From Anthropogastromicrobium sp050944455 (lineage in GTDB: Bacteria > Bacillota > Clostridia > Lachnospirales > Lachnospiraceae), in assembly GCA_050944455.1 (NCBI GenBank), contig JBMNRC010000015.1, forward strand, positions 1 to 64,000: a stretch of DNA of 64,000 nt, in the 5' to 3' direction. The position numbers and the translations under genes are program-made. A model generated the notes under the pieces. The model ran no database searches. It had not been told where the DNA came from and saw nothing but the letters and a program-made list of their open reading frames with translations. Shown here one piece after another: positions 9,102-17,139 of this stretch (position 1 is the stretch's first letter; each line of letters begins with the position of its first letter).

Positions 9102-10439
9102 TTGTACCGCCTGACATCGAAACTCATCATCTACAATAACATCGGCGAGGACAGCATCCTGGCGCACCTGTCGGAAATCTGCCGTGAATTTGACGAGGGC
9201 AGCGCTTCCGATGAGGAACTCACCCGAAAAATTCTTCACGAGATCCACCGCCTGCTGGATATTGCCACAGTGTACGGCTTCAACAAAAACCTGTGGCACA
9301 ACTACCTGGCGTTCCTTTTAGCGATGACGGAAACTCCCTTCACGCTGGTCTCCGAGAAGGTCGGCGCCAACAGGGGAACGGTCAATGAGTTCGCGAAGAG
9401 CGATTTCCATATCTTCCGGCAGCTCTTTGACTACGACTTCTCTCCCATTGAGAAAAAGCTGGGCCTGAACTGCTTCTCGGTGATTGAGCATTTCCAGGCG
9501 GTGGAGAAGAAGGAGCAGATCTACAACCGCAGCGTAAGCGAAAAGGTGCAGGAGCTGTCCGAGGCGATCGAACAGACGCGGAGCGACGATGAGATGTACC
9601 AGGTCGTCACCGATTTCTACGCGCGCTACGGCGTCGGCAAGCTGGGCCTGAACAAGGCGTTCCGCGTGTCTGACGATCCCGACACGGACCTGCTGATCCC
9701 GATCACCAACACGCAGAACGTGACGCTCGACGACCTGGTCGGCTATGAATCGCAGAAGCAGAGGCTGATCGAGAACACCGAGGCGTTTGTGGAGGGCCGC
9801 CAGGCGAACAACGTGCTGCTGTACGGCGACGCCGGGACCGGAAAGTCGACCAGCGTCAAGGCCATTCTCAACCAGTACTACAGCCGCGGGCTGCGGATGA
9901 TCGAGCTGTACAAGTACCAGTGCCGGGACCTGGCACGGGTCATCGCGGAAATCAAAAACCGCAACTACTGGTTTATCATCTACATGGACGACCTCTCCTT
10001 CGAGGACACCGAGCTGGAGTACAAGTACCTCAAGGCCATCATCGAGGGCGGCCTGGAGCCGAAGCCCGCGAATGTGCTGATTTACGCGACGTCCAACCGC
10101 CGCCATCTGGTGCACGAGTCCTACAGCGACCGGAATGACGCGGACAGCGACGATATGCACCGCAACGATACGATCCAGGAAAAGCTGTCCCTGGCGTCCC
10201 GGTTCGGCGTACAGATCGGATTTTTCCGCCCGTCGCCGCAGGAGTACCAGAACATCGTCAGAGTCCTGGCAGAGAAATACCCGCAGATTCAGCTCTCAGA
10301 CAAAGACCTGATGCTGGAAGCGTCCCGCTGGGAAATCACCCACGGCGGATTTTCCGGCCGCGCGGCAAGGCAGCTGGTGGACTATCTGGCCGGAACGGTG
10401 AAGCTGAAGCAGGGAGCGTCCGGTTCAGCGGAAGCTTAA
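9102..10439 (+). CDS. DUF815-type AAA ATPase
   Basis: A 445-residue cytoplasmic protein of the DUF815 family of AAA-type ATPases, whose cellular role is not established. Residues about 1-200 are a helical N-terminal region. The Walker A motif GDAGTGKS lies at about residues 242-249, the Walker B-like strand is FIIYMDDLSFED, and YATSNRRHLV fits the sensor/Arg region. The gene starts with TTG at 9102, preceded by GGAAGG at 9091-9096 with good spacing; no nearer ATG has a site. Neighbouring genes give no strong clue. The family is common in Clostridia as a single-copy chromosomal gene, so this is probably a core function and not an accessory one. Confidence 0.88.
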   Translation: MYRLTSKLIIYNNIGEDSILAHLSEICREFDEGSASDEELTRKILHEIHRLLDIATVYGFNKNLWHNYLAFLLAMTETPFTLVSEKVGANRGTVNEFAKSDFHIFRQLFDYDFSPIEKKLGLNCFSVIEHFQAVEKKEQIYNRSVSEKVQELSEAIEQTRSDDEMYQVVTDFYARYGVGKLGLNKAFRVSDDPDTDLLIPITNTQNVTLDDLVGYESQKQRLIENTEAFVEGRQANNVLLYGDAGTGKSTSVKAILNQYYSRGLRMIELYKYQCRDLARVIAEIKNRNYWFIIYMDDLSFEDTELEYKYLKAIIEGGLEPKPANVLIYATSNRRHLVHESYSDRNDADSDDMHRNDTIQEKLSLASRFGVQIGFFRPSPQEYQNIVRVLAEKYPQIQLSDKDLMLEASRWEITHGGFSGRAARQLVDYLAGTVKLKQGASGSAEA

Positions 10440-10745
10440 GGTTCAGCAGAGGGGCCGGTACAGCACAAAGCACAGAAGCGGCAGCTGCAAAAAGAAGATA
10501 CCGCTGCGGCACAGTCTCAAAACTGAATAACTTCAGACGAAAGTACCGGGTGCGGCAGAAGCGGCAGCAATAAATAAAATTCTGCTGCAACATCAAAATT
10601 CTGCTGCAACATCAGCGGCCTCTGAACGGTATATTATTCAGCGGAAGCATCAATTGAACAAAAGTACCGGCTGCCCGGCAGCATCATCCGCTTCCGCCGC
10701 AGCGCCGGAATCAATCGAAATTTCAGAATAAAAGAGGATTCATTA
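10440..10745. repeat. Spacer with tandem 19-bp repeat
   Basis: AAAATTCTGCTGCAACATC is repeated twice without a mismatch at 10576-10594 and 10595-10613. Around it are looser GCGGCAG and CAGCAG words. No terminator with a T-run or promoter was recognised. Confidence 0.75.
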
Positions 10746-11636
10746 TTGAACAGAGATTTTACAGAACTGACAGAACGCAAACCTGTGATGGATGAAAAGA
10801 AGATTTCCCGGATCCGCCGTTTCCAGGCATGGCTGGACGATGAGTTCGGCATCCGGCCCGGCCGGAAAAAGCAGCCGATGACCAAAGAGCGTGCGGCCGG
10901 AATTGTGATAACGATCATCGCGGTTTCCCTGATCGTCGTGATCGCTTCCATAGTGCTCAAGCCCGTAATGGGTATGCTCTCGGATCCCGACCAGATCAGG
11001 ACTTATATCGAAGGGCTCGGCCCGGCGGGGATTTTCGCCTTCATGGGCATGAATATCCTGCAGGTGTTCGCGGCGGTGATTCCCGGAGGGCCTTTTGAGA
11101 TTGCTGCCGGATATATCTACGGAGTGTGGAAAGGCGCGCTGATCTGCGATATCGCCATGACGCTGGGCAGCCTCTGCACTTTTCTTCTCGGGCGCACGCT
11201 CGGAATGAGGTTCGTCCGCCTGTTTGTCTCGGAGGAGAACCTGAAGGACGCGAAAATCCTCAAATCGTCCGAGCGCTCCAACCTGCTCACTTTTATCCTG
11301 TTTCTGATCCCGGGAACCCCCAAGGACATTCTGTCCTACCTGATCGGCCTGACCGACATGAAACTGCCGACGTGGATTCTGATCTGCGCCGTCGGCCGCT
11401 TCCCGGCCATTCTGCTTTCGACTGCGAGCGGAATAGAGCTTCAGCAGGGCAGGTACGGCGTTTTTGTGCTGATGGTCCTGGCCACCGGCGTTATCTCCCT
11501 CGGCGGAATGTGGTTCTACCATAAAAAGAAGAAGGCGGCCGACCGAAAAGAAGCGGCCCGGAAACCGGGGACGGCGGAATCCGGAAAACAGGCTGAGCTG
11601 AAGAAGTCGGAGGAGAGCGGTTCCGCGGAAGAGTAA
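10746..11636 (+). CDS. TVP38/TMEM64-type (VTT domain) membrane protein
   Basis: A 296-residue integral membrane protein of the DedA/VTT superfamily, members of which are linked to lipid scrambling or transport across the membrane. A cytoplasmic basic N-terminus (residues 1-50) leads to the first membrane segment (GIVITIIAVSLIVVIAS). The signature VTT region covers about residues 95-230: GPAGIFAFMGMNILQVFAAV, IPGGPFEIAAGYIYG, GSLCTFLLGRTLG and LIPGTPKDILSYLIGLT. The C-terminus is a charged Lys/Glu tail. TTG at 10746 is used with AGAGGA just upstream; an ATG at 10788 lacks such a site. The gene stands in a same-strand series with separate spacers, so its co-regulation is unknown. Confidence 0.88.
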   Translation: MNRDFTELTERKPVMDEKKISRIRRFQAWLDDEFGIRPGRKKQPMTKERAAGIVITIIAVSLIVVIASIVLKPVMGMLSDPDQIRTYIEGLGPAGIFAFMGMNILQVFAAVIPGGPFEIAAGYIYGVWKGALICDIAMTLGSLCTFLLGRTLGMRFVRLFVSEENLKDAKILKSSERSNLLTFILFLIPGTPKDILSYLIGLTDMKLPTWILICAVGRFPAILLSTASGIELQQGRYGVFVLMVLATGVISLGGMWFYHKKKKAADRKEAARKPGTAESGKQAELKKSEESGSAEE

Positions 11637-11737
11637 GGCAGGGAGCACAGGAGGGCACACGAAGCAGCAAACAAGACGCAGAATAGGGTAAAACAAGACA
11701 TATAAAGAGTAAGCAAGACACAATCGGGAGGAAAACC

Positions 11738-13165
11738 TTGGCGAACATCTTTGACTATCTGGACTGGCGCGGGGATATCCCATTTTCGGTGGATCCCTTC
11801 AACGAAGTCGATAACCTGATTCTCTCGGAGATCGCCTATGCGGATCTGGACGGCGTGGTGCCGGCGCCCGGCCATGGGAGCATCTCCGCAAAACGCGCGG
11901 CAGCCAAGTATTTTTGCTTCCACACGGAAGAGGAAGTCATGGCGCGCAACACCTACACGAAGACAGCGCCGATGCTGCTGCGGAAAGCCGCGGCGACTGT
12001 GCGTTTCCGGGACCTCAGGCTTTCTTCCTATATCAATATCCGCGACGAGCATTATACCCTTCAGCTGTCGGCGGTGCTGTTCATCGTCGGGGACGGTTCG
12101 GTTTACGGGGCCTTCCGCGGGACGGACGATTCACTGACGGGCTGGAAAGAGGATTTCAACCTGAGCTACAGCCGGGAGACGCCGGGACAGGCGGGCGCCG
12201 TGATGTGGGTGAACCGCAATCTCGGCGTGGAGGAGCTGCCGGACGTCCCGGATTATCCGAAGGGTGGAATCCGCCTCGGCGGACACTCAAAAGGCGGCAA
12301 TTTTGCGGTTTACGCGGCGGCGTTCTGCGATCCTTCAATCCAGGAAAATATCATCAATATCTATTCCAACGACGGGCCGGGCTTTGTGGAGGTCCTGACG
12401 GAATCGGAAGAGTACCGGATGGTTCTGTCCCGGATTCTCAAAATCATCCCGGAGGACGACATGATCGGTCTGTGCATGACCAGCGGAGACATCCGGGAGA
12501 AGATCATCCGGAGCACGAACCGCGGCGCCGAGCAGCATGACGCGCTGTCCTGGCAGGTGCTGGGAAACCATTTTGTGGAAGTCGAGCAGCGCTCGAACCG
12601 GAGCATGATGTTTGACCAGACGCTCCGGACCTGGCTGAACGGAATCCCGGGGGAGGAGCGGAAAAAATTCATCGACACCCTGTTTTCGGTGATGGCGGCC
12701 GACGGAAAAACCCGGCTGTCCGAGGTCACGGACGACCGGCTGGCGGCCCTGACAGCCGGGATGAAAGTTCTGAGCACCTATCCGAAGGAGCAGCAGAAGC
12801 AGTTCTGGGATATCCTGCTCAAGCTGGCCGACAGCACGCAGCGCACGTATTTTGACACGGCCGCATCGGCGGTGACGGGAATTCTGGACCGCTATACCGA
12901 GGGCGGGGCCGGAGCCGTGCAGCTGTACCTGAAGGAACAGGCGAACAAGCTGATGGCGTCCCTGCAGGAGAGCGTGAAAACTATCCGCCAGAACTGGCAG
13001 GAAAGAACAGAGGAAGCGCGCAAGGAAAAAGCCAGAAAGCAGGCGCAGGAAAAGCAGCAGCTGGCGCCGCAGGAACAGCCGGAGCCTCCCGGGGTACCAG
13101 AGACGAAGTCAGACAGGGAGCCGGCCGGCCCGGCTCCCGGAGAGCAGCCCCTGTTCACCAAGTGA
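11738..13165 (+). CDS. Mbeg1-like (DUF2974) alpha/beta-hydrolase fold protein
   Basis: A 475-residue protein of the Mbeg1-like/DUF2974 family. The N-terminus FDYLDWRGDIPFSVDPFNEVDNLILSEIAY is characteristic (quoted here in parts: WRGDIPFS, FNEVDNLILS). A lipase-like nucleophile elbow GGHSKGG sits at about residues 181-187, with LSYSRETPGQ and YSNDGPGF also conserved in the group, so a serine hydrolase is likely, although its substrate is unknown. Residues about 410-475 are a charged Gln/Lys-rich helix and a Pro/Glu tail of low complexity that abuts a repeat-rich spacer. The start is TTG at 11738 with GGGAGG at 11726-11731. There is no signal peptide, so the protein is cytoplasmic. Confidence 0.82.
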   Translation: MANIFDYLDWRGDIPFSVDPFNEVDNLILSEIAYADLDGVVPAPGHGSISAKRAAAKYFCFHTEEEVMARNTYTKTAPMLLRKAAATVRFRDLRLSSYINIRDEHYTLQLSAVLFIVGDGSVYGAFRGTDDSLTGWKEDFNLSYSRETPGQAGAVMWVNRNLGVEELPDVPDYPKGGIRLGGHSKGGNFAVYAAAFCDPSIQENIINIYSNDGPGFVEVLTESEEYRMVLSRILKIIPEDDMIGLCMTSGDIREKIIRSTNRGAEQHDALSWQVLGNHFVEVEQRSNRSMMFDQTLRTWLNGIPGEERKKFIDTLFSVMAADGKTRLSEVTDDRLAALTAGMKVLSTYPKEQQKQFWDILLKLADSTQRTYFDTAASAVTGILDRYTEGGAGAVQLYLKEQANKLMASLQESVKTIRQNWQERTEEARKEKARKQAQEKQQLAPQEQPEPPGVPETKSDREPAGPAPGEQPLFTK

Positions 13166-13538
13166 CGGCAGAGCCGGAAGCGGAACCGGCAGCGTAAGCC
13201 GGAAACAGGGCTGGCAGCACAGGCCGAAACAGGATCGGAAACAGAGCCGGAAACAGGGCTGGCAGCACAGACTGTAAAACCGGGACGCAGACAGGATCGG
13301 AGAAAACTGAGCCGGGTCAGAACCTGGAACAGAGCCGGAAACAGGACTGGCAGTATAGGCCGGAACCAGAGCCCCGGGTATGGAACCGGGAACAGAGCGG
13401 AAACAAACCGGAAACAGTGCCGGAAGCGGCGCCGGGCGCGGGAAACAGAACCTGTGCCCGGCGCTTTCTGCAGACTGAATACCCGCGGAAGTTCTGCTGC
13501 GGCCGCTGTAGCCGGATTTTCTCAGAGGAGGAGATTCT
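13166..13538. repeat. Spacer of degenerate GCCGGAAACAG repeats
   Basis: Between about 13170 and 13440 the word GCCGGAAACAGGGCTGGCAG and shorter variants (CCGGAAACAG, CGGAACCGG, GATCGGAAACAG) recur at irregular spacing at least eight times. There is no coding frame of interest. The pattern continues on both sides into the Pro/Glu tail of the preceding protein and the low-complexity start of the following one. GAGGAGGAG at 13524-13532 serves the next gene. Confidence 0.7.
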
Positions 13539-14255
13539 ATGATTGGCAGGATGGAGGATATCGACGCCCGGACGGACAGCCCCGATGGACTGAAAACCAG
13601 CCGGGAGCTGAAAGATACCGGGAGACCGCTGACCGGAGCCGGGCTGAACCACGGTAAAGAGCCGCAAACCGGAGCCGGCGGAACAGGCATCGCCGGCAGG
13701 CCCCGGAACGGAGGGGAACTTCGGTACAGCCGGGAGACGGAGCAGAACGTTCTCCGGGATTTTGAGCGTCTCACCCGGCTGCTCATCCGGTCGAAAAAGA
13801 CGATCACGGCGATGGAAAGCTGCACCGCGGGAATGCTCGCGTCGCTGATCACGGATACGGAGGGTTCCTCGGAAATCCTGAAGGAAGCCTTTGTCACCTA
13901 CAGCAACGAGGCGAAAGTGCGGAGAGGAGTGCCGGCGGAAGTGATCAAAACCTACGGGGTGTACTCGGAACCGACGGCGCGGGCGATGGCGGAGGCGGCG
14001 CGTGAAGCCTGCGGCGCCGATATCGCGGTGGGCATCACCGGAACCTTCTCCAACGCCGATCCGGCCAATGCGGACAGCCTTCCGGGAATGGTCTGCTGCG
14101 CGTTCGCTTTCCGCGGTCAGGAAACCGTGAGTTTTACCCGGCGTCTGAGGACGACCGGAGTGCGGCGGGCGGACAAATTTCTGGCGGCGGAAGCCGTGAT
14201 TCAGGACCTTCTGCCGGCTGTCACAAAGTACTGTGCGGGCGCCGTGCGGATTTGA
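13539..14255 (+). CDS. pncC: CinA C-terminal-domain protein, nicotinamide-nucleotide amidase type
   Basis: The C-terminal domain of CinA/PncC hydrolyses nicotinamide mononucleotide to nicotinate mononucleotide, recycling pyridine nucleotides. Residues about 80-235 hold the domain: MESCTAGMLASLIT with the catalytic Ser, then FVTYSNEAKVRRGV, VYSEPTARAMAEAAREA and DIAVGITGTFS. Residues 1-70 are an unusual low-complexity extension (SRELKDTGRPLTGAGL and similar) not present in normal PncC proteins of about 160 residues. ATG at 13539 follows GAGGAGGAG, so the extension appears to be translated, though a later start cannot be excluded. No competence-type CinA N-terminal domain is present. Confidence 0.87.
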   Translation: MIGRMEDIDARTDSPDGLKTSRELKDTGRPLTGAGLNHGKEPQTGAGGTGIAGRPRNGGELRYSRETEQNVLRDFERLTRLLIRSKKTITAMESCTAGMLASLITDTEGSSEILKEAFVTYSNEAKVRRGVPAEVIKTYGVYSEPTARAMAEAAREACGADIAVGITGTFSNADPANADSLPGMVCCAFAFRGQETVSFTRRLRTTGVRRADKFLAAEAVIQDLLPAVTKYCAGAVRI

Positions 14256-14280
14256 CACGATTCCGCCGTGATATTACAAT
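14252..14280 (+). promoter_or_regulatory. Consensus sigma-A promoter of the 14375 gene
   Basis: TTGACA at 14252-14257, a 17-base spacer and TACAAT at 14275-14280. The -35 box overlaps the stop codon of the cinA-type gene, so the next gene is transcribed independently from a strong promoter. Confidence 0.85.
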
Positions 14281-14374
14281 AGGTTCGAAAAGGCGATCAG
14301 ATTTTACGGATTTTGTGAAAAAGCGTATCTACCCGCTGCTTCCGGCAGAGGTCTGACCGTCAGGAGGGGTTTGT

Positions 14375-15751
14375 ATGAGTATTCATCCACGGCGGTTTGT
14401 CAAACATCTAAAGGATCAGATCCGCACGTCCCGCAGCAACTTTATCCTGTACTCGATACTCAGGGCGCTGGTTATCCTGACTTTTGTCCGGTGCCTGTTT
14501 ACCAAGAACTTTGAAGGCGCGGGCCTCTGTCTGCTGTCCCTGGTTCTTTTCCTGCTGCCGGCGTTTTTTGAGACCAGCATGAAGATTGAGATTCCCCCGC
14601 TTTTTGAGGGAATCATCTACTGCTTTATCTTCGCGGCGGAGATTCTGGGGGAGGTCAACCACAGCTATGTGCTGATCCCGGGATGGGACACCATGCTGCA
14701 TACCCTGAACGGATTCCTGTGCGCGGCAGTCGGTTTCTCTCTGGTCGACCTGTTCAACCGGCACAGTGAGAGAATCGATCTGTCTCCGATCTACCTGACC
14801 CTGGTTGCTTTCTGCTTCTCCATGACGGTCGGAGTGTTCTGGGAATTCTTCGAGTATTTCATGGACCAGTTCTTCTTCCTCGATATGCAGAAGGATTTCA
14901 TCGTGAAAAATATCGGTTCGGTGACCCTGGATCCGGAAGGGCTGGGAACGCCGATCAAGGTTTCCAATATCTCGAAGACTATCATCGAAACCGAGTCCGG
15001 CAAAGAGTACGTGATTGACGGAGGATATCTGGACATCGGCATCAACGACACGATGAAGGACCTGTTCGTCAACTTCATCGGCGACCTCGGTTTCAGCATT
15101 ATCGGCTACCTGTATGTGGCCAACCGAGAGAAAAACTCCATGGTTCCGGCCGTCAATGAGGATCAGAACGCGAAAGAGAAGGCTGCCGGTTCGAATCCCG
15201 GTATGGACCTGGCAAGAGATCTTCTGATTTACCGCACGGATGAGGACCGCCCGCTTCCCGACAAGGGAGAGCCGGCCACGGAAGGCTTCTGGAAGGAACT
15301 CAAAAAAGAATTCATCGGGTGGAAAAACAAACAGAAGGCGAAACAGAAGAAGACGTTCGCCGCGGAAAACCACAAGATTGTTTACGACAAGAAAGGCAAT
15401 ATCATCGAGGAGAGCGATATCTCTGCTCCGGGGAGAAAAACAGACCGGCAGAAGAAAAAGAAAAATAATAAAAACGCCTCCGGCATAGCGGTGAGCGCGG
15501 CTTTATCCGGCGCTGGCCGGGAAGACCTGGCAGCAGAGATGGACCGAAACGCTGACAGCGCGGAGGCAGCTGCCGCGGAAAATCAGACCGGCGGACAGAG
15601 TCTCACCGGCGCAGACGGCGGATCATCCGGAAACGCAGCGGGTGCGGAAGCAGCCGCCGCGGAGAAAAAACCTGTCGGAAATTCCGGAAGCGCGGGCGAT
15701 GGGTCAGCCGGGGATGAGGCAGGAGGAAACTCCGGGAAAGTGGACAGCTGA
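14375..15751 (+). CDS. Membrane protein with DUF2238/YjdF-like core and low-complexity tail
   Basis: A 458-residue membrane protein of unknown function. Residues about 25-150 contain four to five hydrophobic segments with polar residues between them (WDTMLHTLNGFLCAAVG; GVFWEFFEYFMDQFF), a pattern like that of the DUF2238/YjdF family. A further membrane segment is near residue 240 (FIGDLGFSIIGYLYVA). From about 250 the protein is soluble: a Lys-rich stretch (KNKQKAKQKK), then an Ala/Gly/Ser/Glu tail of about 100 residues built of repeated GGS/AEAAAAE words. ATG at 14375 has AGGAGGGG upstream. The tail resembles the repeat-like spacers elsewhere in this window. The assignment to DUF2238 is by motif only. 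Confidence 0.6.
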   Translation: MSIHPRRFVKHLKDQIRTSRSNFILYSILRALVILTFVRCLFTKNFEGAGLCLLSLVLFLLPAFFETSMKIEIPPLFEGIIYCFIFAAEILGEVNHSYVLIPGWDTMLHTLNGFLCAAVGFSLVDLFNRHSERIDLSPIYLTLVAFCFSMTVGVFWEFFEYFMDQFFFLDMQKDFIVKNIGSVTLDPEGLGTPIKVSNISKTIIETESGKEYVIDGGYLDIGINDTMKDLFVNFIGDLGFSIIGYLYVANREKNSMVPAVNEDQNAKEKAAGSNPGMDLARDLLIYRTDEDRPLPDKGEPATEGFWKELKKEFIGWKNKQKAKQKKTFAAENHKIVYDKKGNIIEESDISAPGRKTDRQKKKKNNKNASGIAVSAALSGAGREDLAAEMDRNADSAEAAAAENQTGGQSLTGADGGSSGNAAGAEAAAAEKKPVGNSGSAGDGSAGDEAGGNSGKVDS

Positions 15752-15830
15752 CGGCGGGAAGCATCCGGCCGGCGGCGAAGCAGCCCCGGAGAACAGCCGG
15801 TGACAAACCGGAAAAGGAACACTGAAAGAT

Positions 15831-16775
15831 ATGGATAATAAACCGACACCGAAAAAGAGCAGTAAAAAATCCGGAACCGTCAGAAAAATCTGCTTTGCGG
15901 CCGGCGGCGCAACGCTCGCTGCTATTACGGCCGCCAGTGTGGCACTCGCGTCCTCTGTGACGCGGATCAAACCGCAGACCCTTGGCTATGCGCTGGCATG
16001 GCAGAAAGATCACTATGACATCAGCTGGTTCAGCGGGCTCCGCAAAAAGAAGTACACGGTCACCTCAGAGGACGGCTACCGTCTGCATGTGGTGCTGTGC
16101 GAAAATCCGAATGGCGGAAACAAATATGTGATCTTCTCCCACGGGTACACGGACAACCGCTACGGCGATCTCAAGTATATGAAGATCTACCTTGACCGCG
16201 GCTATAACTGCGTGATTTACGACCTGCGCGGCCATGGTGAAAACGAGCCTGCCAGGTGCACCTACAGCTGCCGCGAGGCGGAGGACCTGTACGCGCTGAT
16301 TCAGGATACGCGGAAACGGTTCGGGCAGAGAATCATTTTGGGGCTGCACGGCGAATCTCTCGGCGCCGCGGTGACCGCCGCCGTGATGAAATATCATCCG
16401 CATGTCGATTTCGCGGTCTGTGACTGCGGCTTCGCGGATATAGAAAATGTCATCCGGGGCGGGATGAAAGAGAAGCATATCCCGCAGTTTCTCTATTACA
16501 CGACCTCCCTTGCATGCCGGATCTGCTACGGATATTTCTTCGGCCAGATGAAGCCGATCAGATCTCTGGAGGACTGCGACGTCCCGATGCTGTTCATCCA
16601 CGGCGGGGAGGACAAATTCATCACTCCCGACAACAGCCTGCGGATGCGCCGCGAGGTAAAAGGCTACAGCGAGTATCACCAGATCGCCGGGGCCGGCCAC
16701 GCGGAGTCCGTGCTGAGACAGCCGCAGCGGTACCGGGAGATCGTGAACTCCTTCCTCGATACCATCGAGTGCTGA
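15831..16775 (+). CDS. Membrane-anchored alpha/beta hydrolase
   Basis: A 314-residue serine hydrolase. One N-terminal membrane segment (FAAGGATLAAITAASVALAS, about residues 22-42) would place the catalytic domain outside the cell or at the membrane face. The domain shows the oxyanion region VIFSHGYTDNRYG, IYDLRGHGEN, the nucleophile elbow GLHGESLGAA, the acid region MLFIHGGEDKFI and the catalytic His in GAGHAES. This is the pattern of BAAT/peptidase S9-like and lysophospholipase-like hydrolases (similar to B. subtilis YqkD-type proteins), with unknown substrate. ATG at 15831 starts 79 bases after the previous gene and a strong terminator follows, so it may share a transcript with the 14375 membrane protein. 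Confidence 0.88.
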   Translation: MDNKPTPKKSSKKSGTVRKICFAAGGATLAAITAASVALASSVTRIKPQTLGYALAWQKDHYDISWFSGLRKKKYTVTSEDGYRLHVVLCENPNGGNKYVIFSHGYTDNRYGDLKYMKIYLDRGYNCVIYDLRGHGENEPARCTYSCREAEDLYALIQDTRKRFGQRIILGLHGESLGAAVTAAVMKYHPHVDFAVCDCGFADIENVIRGGMKEKHIPQFLYYTTSLACRICYGYFFGQMKPIRSLEDCDVPMLFIHGGEDKFITPDNSLRMRREVKGYSEYHQIAGAGHAESVLRQPQRYREIVNSFLDTIEC

Positions 16776-16829
16776 CGTGAAGTTTCCGGATTGCGGATAA
16801 TTCTATAATTTCTCCTGTTCCAAGACGCG

Positions 16830-16872
16830 CGGCGCCGCTCTGCCATGATGTGCAGGCGGCGCCGTTTTATTT
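16830..16872 (+). terminator. Rho-independent terminator after the hydrolase gene
   Basis: CGGCGCCGC (16830-16838) pairs with GCGGCGCCG (16856-16864), and CTGC/GCAG extends the stem inside. TTTTATTT follows at 16865-16872. The remaining spacer to 17139 holds a TTGACA at 17023-17028 and a TATATT at 17070-17075 that do not form one well-spaced promoter. Confidence 0.88.
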
Positions 16873-17139
16873 CTGCCTGTGCGGCTGCTGTTCTCCTGCT
16901 GTTGTGCACGGCGGCACTGTTCTGATATTGATGCGCGCAGCCCCTGTTCTGATTTTTTCCATAGGAATGAGGTTCTAATTTTCCATCGGAATGCAGTTCT
17001 GAACCCGACATGCGGCCGCCAATTGACAGAAACTTTGCATGGAATAGTGAAAATTGACGACAAAACTGTTATATTGGTCCCGTAAAACTTCGTGAAACCG
17101 GGACGCCGTTCCGGAACAGTCTTATCGGGAGAACGCGGT

